Part shown: in pieces, positions 11,518-64,000 of the stretch
Position numbering within the stretch: the stretch's first letter is position 1
Layout: each line of letters begins with the position of its first letter
Assembly (NCBI GenBank): GCA_014529385.2
Contig: CM043942.1
Coordinates: 21,126,991 to 21,190,990, forward strand
Origin: Adiantum capillus-veneris
Taxonomy: Eukaryota; Streptophyta; Polypodiopsida; Polypodiales; Pteridaceae
Direction of reading: 5' to 3'
Length of the DNA: 64,000 bases
Program-made: the position numbers and the translations under genes
Notes under the pieces: generated by a model
The model's input: the letters and a program-made list of their open reading frames with translations, nothing else
What the model was told of the DNA's origin: nothing
The model's database searches: none

Positions 11518-12300
11518 TTGGCTCTCGAGCTTAGGTCCAAAGAACCCTCACAGGAAGTATTATGTGGTCACATGATTGATACACACGCATTGTTCGAATG
11601 TTTCATTCGTGATCGTTTCCTGTATTTTAGTCAGCATCGTTATGTGATTCCTTTTCCTAGGCATGACATATTGTATGTTGAGCACGTTTCTGTCATGGAT
11701 GAGCACGAATGTATGCGGATTTCTCATGAAAAGCTGAAAAGTATGTATATAAGGAAGTCATATTTCATGTCTCTTCCTGGGCATGACAGAGTTTCCGAAC
11801 GAGCACATGAACGTATGAGCACCAAGCGTGGGCATTTCCATTGTGTTTTGCCATAGTTGATTGCTCTAGATCATAAGAGAAAGATTCGATCTCATTGTTT
11901 GCATGTGTTTGATGAATGGGTTGTCACTCCGTCTCTATGTTCATCTACATTGCATACACAGTCTTTGAGGAAGATCAAATTTTTTCCATTCACTTTACAT
12001 GGGATGGGTATGTTCATGGTTTTGTGTTGGAAATGGTTTCAAGAATTTTCAGCCATGGAGATTCTTGAAGAAGAAAGAAGCATGACTCTCGACGAAGTTG
12101 AAGCATCGAAGGAGCCACACAAGACTTTGTGTCGCTTTCGGCGCGGCCCAAAGAAGCAGGCATTGCAGACCTTTATGAAGTTCAAGTACCGCACGACCCA
12201 CACATCAGAGTGGGCCGGCGAAGAGTCCCTTCCAGGATTGCGGATGCTATTGGCGATCTCCAACGACGCCATACAGTTCGGTACCAGTACCTCACTTTGA
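11518..12300 (+). pseudogene. ORF3 of family A element, one in-frame stop
   Basis: This is a 260-codon frame broken by a single TAG at 11854-11856. It matches ORF3 of the other family A copies, with VIPFPRHDILYVEHVS, HEKLKSM, ERAHERMSTKRGHFHC, SHCLHVFDEWV, CSSTLHTQS and KWFQEFSAMEILEEERS in the same order. The last ~60 codons also stay open in the +2 frame (DLYEVQVPHDPHIRVGRRR) in both this copy and the 1205-7111 element, so the true C-terminal frame is uncertain. It does not resemble RT, RNase H, integrase or any envelope I know. Confidence 0.6.
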
Positions 12301-12311
12301 AAAGGAGGGGA

Positions 12312-13582
12312 TGTCACGTGACACATCCAACCCTATGTGTCCGTGGACAAGCTACAGCATAGCCAGGGTTCAGTCAGTCCAGTCAGTCTAGATTAGAAGT
12401 GATCTGACACTTTTGTGAGTCTATTTGTAGACTGTGCATGCCCAGTCACTTAGTGTAGATGCATATCCTCTGGTTGCACACAGCATGATCATAAGCATTC
12501 CCATCAGAATCCATCAGAATCCGTCAGGGGAATTTTTGAGTGCATTTAGCCTATTTTTGACATTTTTCACTTATTATTTTTAAGTGACTTTTGTTGGAAA
12601 GTAGGTAGGGCAAATTGGGTAAGTTAATATATAAGCAAACCCAAGTTAGCACTCAATGGCAGAAGAGGCAGCAGGAGCTCCACACTCAACAGGCAACTTC
12701 TCGGCAGAACCCCCGGGCAGAAGACTTAGCGTTTTCAGCCAAGGACAGCCAGCATTTTTCTCCATTGCAGATCAGCCCGAGGGTTTTGCATAGATCAACC
12801 CCCGGCGACAGCCAGACACATCAGATCAACCTAGAGTTTTTGCGTTTGCAGAATCCCGACGAGACAAAAGGACCAAAATTCAGCCCTAGCGTTTTTGGTT
12901 GCACGTTTTGCACCTTTACCGCGACGGAAAGTCAAGGAACATTAGCGTTTTCAGTTTTCAACAGTTAGCACCCGTAGATCAAGTCCCGAACCTCGCAGAT
13001 CCCACCTTCCCGCAGCAGTTCCTCGCCGCACGGTCAGTTTCCGCAAGGTTTACAATTTCAGCCCGGAAAACGCAGATTTCAGCATCTGTGTTTTCAGCGC
13101 GTCGTCGTCGCATCGTCGCCATCGACAGCGTCATCGACATAGAGTCAGAATTCAGCAGATAGAAGATTTGCAGATTTCAGCCTATAGCGTTTTTGGACAG
13201 CAGTAGAATATTTCCAGATTTCAGCCCTAGTGTTGACTTCGTCGTCACCGTCGTCATCGTCGACATAGCCTAGACTTGCATCAATTACATGCATCACCAT
13301 TGTACCAGATTGTGCAATCAATAGTAGACCATTCTCACCAACGAGAGTGGGGCCTTCGGAAAAGGGTTTTACAACGTTTTTGGTGTCGTATCTCTCTTCT
13401 CTCTCTATCTCTCAGTCTCATACACTTGCACGCATAGTGTCCATTCACTCTGTTTGTGATCATAGCACTCTCTCATTAAGAACGGAAGGCTCTACCTTCC
13501 ATAAGAACAAAAGGAACCTTGAGCACAGTTCGGAGCACTCATCTTGAGCAAAGCGCAAACAATCATTCCGCTGCACCTAACA
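12312..13582 (+). repeat. 3' LTR (1271 bp)
   Basis: Starts TGTCACGTGACA and ends CTGCACCTAACA, followed by the CTTTA target duplication. Confidence 0.93.
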
Positions 13583-13735
13583 CTTTAACTTTGTAGTTGT
13601 GTTGTTTTAATATACATAGAAGATGTCTAAATAAAGTAACAACGAATACATTTAAACGTTGTGTTTGAAGTAGTGTTTGTTTAAATTTTTTTTCTTATTT
13701 ATAGTTCTAATAAAATAAGTGTTTCCTTATTGCAG

Positions 13736-56700
<42,965 letters not shown>

Positions 56701-56946
56701 GCTTCCAAGATGGCTTCACAACCTTGGCTTTACAATCACAAGAGAAGGAAAAGACAGATTTCATGCAATTGAAGAGCACCTTGTCAAAGAAGGTGAAAAT
56801 TCTCATAAGAGAAACAAATGATGTTATTATCTTGAAAAAGAAACAAGACCCTTACAAGAAATTTTGATCTCAATTATTCATTATTTTCTCATTTTCAAAT
56901 GCATTTTAGTATTTGTTCTTATGATTTTGGAGCTAGCATTTGTTGA

Positions 56947-56950
<4 letters not shown>

Positions 56951-57001
<51 letters not shown>
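56951..57001 (+). repeat. (GA)n microsatellite
   Basis: About 25 GA units in the 3' flank of the gene. Confidence 0.92.
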
Positions 57002-57005
<4 letters not shown>

Positions 57006-57542
57006 TTTTGTCTAATAGAGTCCGAAGTCGGCCTATGAGACAAATCAAATATACATGTGTGTGTCCTCCATTTATCGCGCGAGGACAAAAGTACATAGTT
57101 GGTCGTGCGGGGTACGAGGGAGGCTAGAGAGATAAGATCTAGGATATTTGAACACTATCTTTGAGGGCAATTCTTTTCTTGAGACTAGTATTGCAGGATG
57201 TAATCAATTCACTTAAAGAAGAGGAGAGAAAGTTAGAGAAATTTGGGGAATTGGCCACTTTTGCTATCTTTATTTCAGATTTGAGACTTTCCCTGGACCC
57301 TTGTGACGCTTCTTATCTCTGACATTGTGTTCTCTTCTCCACTTGTATTGACCTTCTTCGCAAGGCCTTTCTTGTGAGTAGATCCCGTAGTTCCCTATCT
57401 CATCCTTTGCATTGGTTGTTTTCTTATTGCTAGAGTGTGGCCGCTAGCATTCCTAGGCTTCACGTCATTGTTGAAGAACAAAAAAGCACTTGCGGCTCTG
57501 AAAGTAATGTAGTTCTTTGTAATACCTATAGTGAATAGACCT
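57002..57542. other. 3' flank, no recognised feature
   Basis: No ORF or repeat I can name. Confidence 0.4.
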
Positions 57543-57551
57543 TTCAATGTA

Positions 57552-57954
57552 GGGAAAATTACCAAAATACCCCTCTAATTTGTGGAAATTCTCAAAATAC
57601 CCTTGTATCTATTTTGGTTAGATTGTTCAAGGTTTTTTAATCTTTATTCCTTTTTGACTTTTGAGATCCGCTTTGCGTGTTTAGCATGTAATTTGTAATA
57701 GATTATCTCGCCAAAAAAGGCAATTATGTTTAAAGATAATGAAGCAATTCATCTTCAAAGCCTACATAATGAACTCAAAATTTGGATTTAGCATCTTTTA
57801 TTGATAAGCAATGAGTCTTCTTATGAAAAGCTTCAAATTTTTTAATCTTTGGAGAGATTTAATTTCACAACTAGGGGTATTTTGGGAATTTTGGAAATTT
57901 GAGGGGTATTTTTGAAATTTTCACAAATTAGAGGGGTATTTTGGTAATTTTCCC
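57552..57954 (+). mobile_element. Mutator-like MITE, copy 2
   Basis: 403 bp. Terminal inverted repeats gggaaaattaccaaaatacc / ggtattttggtaattttccc. A perfect 9-bp target duplication TTCAATGTA (57543-57551, 57955-57963) fits Mutator-like elements. No ORF. Confidence 0.93.
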
Positions 57955-57963
57955 TTCAATGTA

Positions 57964-58475
57964 TTTGTAATTGGACGCCTTTCTTTTTTGTTAATAAACC
58001 ACATAGTTTTCATCCCCCCATGGAAACCAACCCCCCCGCCCCCCAACCCCCTGCCCCCTTCTTCCCCTCTTCGTCACAATCGGGGGTCATGGGGCATGGA
58101 GTATGCACCGTCCATCAACATGAGTCTCCTCAGCTGAATTTTACCTTGCAGTCGTCAAACATGCAACACGTCAGCACTCAAATGATCACCTGCCTCCAAT
58201 CATTGCCAATGATTGCATGGCAACTCAACGCTCGGAATAATCGCTTGGTTGCTCCAATAATTACACTCCAACTCAACCCACGTAATTCTTCTCTATGCTT
58301 GAAGATAATGACTTATTGAACCCACTCCCCCCGACTTTGACGATCGGAAATGTATAGTGAGTGCCCTTCTCCTCGTAAAAATACCTCCCCATGGTTGCTT
58401 GCCTCCGTAGGTCGCCAATGGGTCGCTATTTTTACGGGGAAAGGAAATTCACTGACCATTCCCGACCCCTTCTCG

Positions 58476-58516
<41 letters not shown>

Positions 58517-59780
58517 TCCTTCCTTCCCCAAAGATTTTATATCTTCTCTTATCTGCTACTCATACCTAGGTACTCGAATTAGAACCTTTTGTGCATGTAA
58601 TTGACTAAAGATTGTAGTGATTCCCTTAAAGTTATTTCTACTATTGTCCCTTTACTTGATCATCCACATATTTCATTAAAATGTAGCACTTGCTTCTCGT
58701 AAAGATTGTATAGCTTTTCTACTTTGTGCAACTCTATTCATGCCCTGAACATTGAAATGGACTATTCTAACCAAGAAAGTCTTAAATTGTAGAATTTGCT
58801 AACTCATTTATCTCTTCCCCCGATTTCATCAATGTAATTGTTTTTTTTTTGCATTAGATCGTCTCAAATTTGGCTTGTTCTATAAGAAAAGCCTTTTCTA
58901 GATGAAGGAAAGACATGTATGCTATTATTTTGTAGCGGACGAGATGTCTAAACATAATTTAATAGAATATTTTTGGTTTTTAATTCATAGCCAATATGAT
59001 TGCTTTTTAACCAATAGGCAAAGCTATAGTAAACTTCTTCTAGAATTTTTCTAAAAGTCTAGCAAGTTTAGGCATATAATCCAATATGTGAAGCAAGGAG
59101 ATAGGCATACGCCTCACACATAATAGCACCTACCTCCTTCTTTACATATCCAATGACAAGGTTTTGAAAAAGTGCTCAAGCAACCTAATGTACCTTGTGT
59201 AGGGGTGAGCTTCTCTCGGCTTCCAAAACATTGTTAAGATCCTCATGAAATGTTATAAACATAACATATATGTGTTAAACTTGTCAAAAATATTGATCAT
59301 GATAGCATAGGAGCATACAAGGCATGTCTACAAAGATCATACATCAAATGCATTGATTATGACAACAGTATATGAGGCATGTCTACAAAGAGCATACATC
59401 AAATAAGGATAATTTGAATATTGCTAGATTGTGTGAAGGATAATTTGAATATTGCTAGATTGTGTAGTACGCATTTTGTGTAATGTCTGAGATGGTGAGG
59501 TAGTACTAACTGATCAAACATAGTCTATAGCTCATTGTGATCTGGGATTAGAGAGAGAAGAATCAATTAGTGATAGTGCGTTTGCATCGGCTAGTACTTG
59601 TTACAAATGAGCCTTTGAATCATACAAATAAATAATTACTATTGCGCATGACATGATGTAGAATCGGTTGCCACGTAGTTGTACGAGGCACAACATACTC
59701 TCTCTAACTATTCAACACTAATGATACATGGAATAGGCTTCTATAAATTTGAATTGAGACTATGCATATTCTAGACACCT
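57964..59780. other. AT-rich intergenic DNA with a 39-C run
   Basis: 58476-58514 is pure C. There are small local repeats near 59318-59400 ('ggcatgtctacaaag' twice) and 59406-59465 ('aggataatttgaatattgct' twice). No gene. Confidence 0.5.
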
Positions 59781-59973
59781 TTTCACTGCACGAATAGATT
59801 CTACACATCATTTCACCATAGATAGATATTTACTATAAGGATTGTGACTTGCTAGGAAGTACTATCTAAACATATTTTCACTGCACAAATAGATTCTAGA
59901 CACCATTTCACCATAGATAGATATTTACTCTTAAAAATTGTGACCTGCTATCAACTAGGAACTACTATCGTGT
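59781..59973 (+). repeat. Tandem duplication, 95-bp unit
   Basis: 'tttcactgca.gaatagatt' begins at 59781 and 59876; the second copy ends near 59973. Confidence 0.75.
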
Positions 59974-61111
59974 TAGATTTGAGGCATTACTTTCAACACC
60001 CTTCCTTGATGCGACTATTTAGGGTTAACTCTATTTCAAAGAAAAGAAATCGTTTAACCATTATATCCCGGGGCAGTCACTTATCAAAAAATCTCTATAT
60101 CACGTGCGTTCAAGAGGTAATTAATAATACCCCAATATACATACTATACTTACACTGTGAGCCTATTTAAAAAACCCCCACCCCCCTCTAATGTATACAT
60201 TTTGATCTTTTAATAATCCTCTCCGGTTAACTAACGTGATATCATACACATTCTAAAAAATGACTGCCCCGGGCATTATATCCCCCTCCAATTGATGTCC
60301 CTAGCATTACACTATGAGAAGCACAAGTTGTGAGTGTCCCATGCATCATATACTTTGTCCTTAACCCAATAGCCAATCTAGTACACCATTCATACAAGGA
60401 TATATGTGACAATTGTTCGAGGTTTGAACACAAGTTTCATCTAAAGTCTCCATTTGATGTCAACAATACAAAAGTATGTCCCACCTTGAAATTCTTCATG
60501 CTTAGTGGACGGTGCTTGTTCAAATTTCTTCATATATAAAGCTTGTTGAGACATTCTCAAAGATATTGTGTAGCCTTATAATGCTGAGCTCTAGTTTTTT
60601 TCTTCATGGTTTAGCCATACATTTGCTTCATATATGTCAAATTCTCCTTCAAACCATTAAATACTCCTTGTAATCCCTTGCACATTATCACATTGCCACC
60701 CAACCACATGGTGCATGCACAAATCTTGACTGCAATTCCTTTATTGTGTGACATTAGGTGCATGAAAAAATTTCAAACAAGTACTACATTTTTGAAACCT
60801 ATAGAAATCTTTGGATTTTCGTATAAATTGATGCTATATGTATCACAACATTAGAGTTTTTGTGGATTGTGTGTGTCCATGTGTTGTGTGTGTGTGTGAA
60901 GGTTGGATGTAATCAATCTTGAGGATTGCCGATGTTGAGTGCAAGAAATTCAACACGACAAATACTTAAACTTAAACACTTAAACTTTTAAAAACACTTA
61001 AACTACCAACCGTCATGGATATTAAAAGATGCAATGTGAGCTGAGGCAATTGCAGATCTTTGGATGAAGCAAGAAGTTGCAAAGATTTTGATGAAGTAGA
61101 TATCCAAGTAA

Positions 61112-61113
<2 letters not shown>
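59974..61113. other. AT-rich intergenic DNA
   Basis: Nothing recognised. Confidence 0.4.

Positions 61114-61161
<48 letters not shown>
61114..61161 (+). repeat. (CT)n microsatellite
   Basis: About 24 CT units. Confidence 0.93.
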
Positions 61162-61164
<3 letters not shown>

Positions 61165-62567
61165 TTGTGCAGTTTTGCACAAAGATACACACATATACAT
61201 TGTAGAACTATAAAAACTTGGTTTCAATGTTATTGTGGAGGACTCAAGTTTTTCAAGAGTTTTTACACAATAAAGAGTTCAAGATAAAGTTCAAGCAATG
61301 AGATTTAACTAAATTAGGGAGCCAAAAAAAAGAAGTAATTTCTTGGTTTCAACATATATAGTCATTTGTAGTTGTCAAACTACACTAGAATAGCCCCAAT
61401 CGATGAGAGGACCTTTGGAAGGCCAAAATTTGCTCTTAGTTAGCACGTGCTCAAGTATGAGGTTATGTATATAACTTGCAAGTGTCTTGAAAACTAGTTC
61501 TTGAAGGGCATTCCATTATTTTGTAACACTAACACTTGGATTTTACAAACATAAAACAAGTCATCTCTACAAAAATACATAGGATTTTTATGATTTTTAA
61601 AAGTAAAAGAGCTTGAAATTTAACTAAAATTTACAACTTAGAACTTACCATAATTCTCTCCATAGGGCTTGTATTTTGACGTGGAGGAAAATTCAATGTT
61701 TTCTTTCCCTCGTAACCAACCTATGGTAGAAGCAAGGTGTTAAAAAATTCTTTCTAGCTTGACAAATAAAATGCAAAAACTTTGGTAGGAAAACACGATC
61801 GTTTGTGTCTGAGGACACTTAAGTGTTCAATTACAAGACTAGTGTTAAGCTATTAGAGGAGAGCAGGCGGCTGACGCAAGGGCAATCTAAGAAGCATAGC
61901 TAAAAATGAAGCGAATGAGGGACTACAATTATAGATTTGGAAGGCTTGAAGTTCAGAAATTGATATTGCACTACCTCAATGCTTGGCCATCAATTTAATG
62001 AGGCTTTCCAACAACATCAATGTCCCACGTCATGGGACAATCTTGGAAGGCTGCACTTTATGCATTACATCATCTACATTGTCCCCAATTACAAAAGAAT
62101 ATTTTTTTCTCTTACTCACCAATGCTTCTTGAGTCTATCCCTGTATCCACAATCAACATCACAGCTACAATCAAGCTTGGATCCCACTCCCTTTGTGAAG
62201 TGGCATAGTGGGGCCCTTAGGGAGAGCCTCTTTGTATATGCACAATATGGCCCTTGCAAGTTTGAGAGTCTGAGACTCATAACCTACTTGAATGATCAAT
62301 GGTTGATCACATTCTAGCTTTATTTCCTCATATTTTTAGCCAAGACCACTCCCAGCCACTTTGTGGTCTCCCAATTGTTGGCCTCATATCCACAGTCTTC
62401 ACGCATCAAGTCATTGATCAACTCAACATAGAGCATCTCAAGTCAACAAAAAACCAAGAACAACCAACCAAACTTGTAATGGAAATGTCTTATGAACTTT
62501 GAGAGTAGCGAAATTAGGAAATTAGATAAAACACTTTTGTGCGATTACTTTGTGAGCATAGCGGGTG
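61162..62567. other. AT-rich intergenic DNA
   Basis: Short frames only; no family recognised. Confidence 0.4.
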
Positions 62568-63509
62568 AACTTAATTGATGGTAGCAACATAAACATGGTA
62601 ACTTAGTTAACTTGGCATGAACAATACTTTTGCAAGAGAGAGAGTTTAGAGAACATGACAACAATTGAGGACTAGATTTATGCGGAGCCGGTCCCCCTTG
62701 GCTTGGCTAAGTAGTAAAGAGGGGTCCAATGAGCTTCTAGTTCAATTCAACAAATATCTAGATATTTTCAAACTCTCTATCTCAAAGAGATAAGGAGGAC
62801 ACTTGTCCCAATGCTACCCATGCTGCTTGAAATGCATTCTGCATGTGATTGGCAAGGCTTAGAGGGGTCCACCAAAGCAAGCAAAGGGGGTTCTTGGGGG
62901 TATACACCCTCTCACACACTCATTTTGAAAACATTCTCACTTGGTGAAAGTAGAGGAACTCCATCTCCTTCTCCAAGCTTGTTGAAAAGTGAGAGCCTAC
63001 ACCAACACTTTTGACTATGGAATGCAAATCCACCCAAGAGCCATGCTTCAATGCTTAAGCTTCCCATCTTATCCATCTTCATTACTATGCTATTATGCTA
63101 TGCTAAGCAAGAAGAGTAATGATAAGTGAGGAACTATTCCTTTATCCTATGGAATGTTTCTTCTTCCTCTTCCGTACCCTCATTCCCCGCTAGCTCTCTC
63201 CACCTTCGAAGGTGTTTGAGGCCTTGGGATAGTTAATTCTTTTACAAAGTTTATGTTATGCTCGTGATGCATGAAGCTTTTCACCTTCATAGCATCACCA
63301 AGGTCACAAGGGAACACAAAGACTGTATTATACCAACTCTCTCTTTATGGGAGAATCTATAATACAAAAGCCTATTGTAGGGGGGACCGGCTCCGCATAA
63401 ATCCAGTCCTCAATTGTTTTCATGTTCTCTAAAATCTCTCTCTTGCAAAAGTTTTGTTCATGCCAAGTTAACTAAGTGCCATGTTTATGTTGCTACCATC
63501 AATTAAGTT
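62568..63509 (+). mobile_element. Fold-back element with ~130-bp inverted arms
   Basis: Left arm 62568-62698 and right arm 63381-63509 are inverted copies (aacttaattgatggtagcaa / ttgctaccatcaattaagtt; cggagccggtccccc / gggggaccggctccg). About 680 bp of loop contains no coding frame I trust. A copia LTR begins one base after the right arm, so the element may go on beyond it. Confidence 0.75.
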
Positions 63510-64000
63510 TGTTGGAATTAGGGTTGCAGAGAAACACACACAGCTTGGAGAAGACGAAGGAAGCTCAAGGCACACAATAGAGAGTGTGTTTCTTAGTGTG
63601 CAATGGAAAGATAGATAGCCCTAGAGTAATGGACGTATATACAATGCATGGGGGAAAAAACCTCCTAAAGAGGGAAAAAATGCCCCGGCGGTCCTAGTGT
63701 GTTCACACACATCACTACCACATGTATATGGTAACAAATCCCCCCTGGAGTGATGCGGTGAACGAGAGCTGGCACATGAGTAAAGGGAAGTGCCATGCCC
63801 TGAGGACAGGATTAGTCCACAAAGGGGAGTAAGCCCAAAAAAGCTTTGCGGAAAGCTTCAAGCTTCTCACGAGACAATGCCTTTGTGAAAAGATCTACAA
63901 GGTTGTCCTGTGTTGGCACATAAGCCAAGCTGATCTCTCCTACTGAGAGCCTCTCCCTGACATAGTGGTAATGCACCTCAATGTGCTTTGTGCGAGCATG
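63510..64000 (-). mobile_element. Ty1/copia 3' end, cut by window edge
   Basis: LTR 63510-63736 (227 bp, minus strand TGTTACC...TTCCAACA), purine tract 63737-63749, then pol. Same family as 32446-32932. Left flank AAGTT (63505-63509) would be the target duplication; the other end is outside. Confidence 0.85.
63812..64000 (-). CDS. Copia RNase H C-terminus (partial)
   Basis: 62 codons to the stop at 63812-63814: HARTKHIEVHYHYVRERL, VPTQDNLVDLFTKALSREK and GLLPFVD, the end of Ty1/copia polyproteins. The 5' part is outside the window. The frame is open with all the usual end motifs, so this copy may be more complete than the one at 32446. Confidence 0.85.
   Translation of the reverse strand, partial: HARTKHIEVHYHYVRERLSVGEISLAYVPTQDNLVDLFTKALSREKLEAFRKAFLGLLPFVD

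Larger units (their letters stand above)
9007..13582 (+). mobile_element. Intact LTR retroelement, family A, internally deleted
   Basis: This is 4576 bp with 5' LTR 9007-10285, 3' LTR 12312-13582 and a perfect 5-bp target duplication CTTTA (9002-9006 and 13583-13587). The primer site follows the 5' LTR, and the purine tract 'aaaaggagggga' ends at 12311. Compared with the 1205-7111 element, the Gag middle, zinc knuckle and protease are gone: a Gag N-terminus is followed by the acidic tail and ORF3. It inserted 153 bp upstream of the exon at 13736. Confidence 0.95.

Noticed and set aside
58020-58604. Pro-rich frames around 58.0-58.6 kb
   Set aside because: Driven by C runs; no domain or splice structure.

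Overview
This is nuclear DNA from a vascular plant with a large, transposon-rich genome. A fern or gymnosperm-like genome would fit, but the sequence alone does not fix the species. The evidence is GT-AG introns up to 15 kb, a plant-type FAD oxidoreductase gene, a chromodomain Ty3/gypsy element, Ty1/copia, hAT and LINE remains, Mutator-type MITEs and many dinucleotide repeats. I see no rRNA, tRNA or CRISPR, and no bacterial-style operon.

The only host gene I can support is on the + strand. It encodes an FAD-dependent oxidoreductase whose exons I assembled from splice sites, reading phase and conserved motifs. Sixteen contiguous exons run from 29267 to 56700. A seventeenth at 13736-13853 fits the first in phase (1 to 1) and reads like the family's N-terminal region. 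The 17 exons total 1608 nt, an exact multiple of 3, giving about 535 codons plus TAA spread over 43 kb. Two introns (13854-29266 and 41166-56392) are each about 15 kb and are packed with transposons.

Layout: 1-7970 holds LTR relics and an intact minus-strand LTR element (1205-7111, TSD AAACC). 9007-13582 is a second intact element of the same family on the + strand (TSD CTTTA). 13736-13853 is the exon. 13895-29266 (intron) contains a tandem duplication, a gag-chromodomain deletion derivative, LINE remains, and a LINE split by a tandem LTR-element dimer (20742-27532, TSD CGACG) that itself carries a nested solo LTR. 29267-41165 holds 14 exons, with introns carrying a Mutator-like MITE, copia, gypsy and LINE fragments and a captured SRP54 exon. 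41166-56392 (intron) holds a dead hAT transposase gene, a solo LTR (TSD CTTGA) and a LINE split by a near-complete chromovirus (47719-54462). 56393-56700 is the gene's 3' end. 56701-64000 is AT-rich intergenic DNA with a second MITE (9-bp TSD), a long inverted repeat and the 3' end of a copia element.

The most unusual biology is (a) the 43-kb gene with about 1.6 kb of coding sequence, and (b) the abundant LTR family that encodes Gag, protease and an unrecognised third domain but no reverse transcriptase in any copy here. Its LTRs start with a palindrome around a G-box and carry conserved hairpins.
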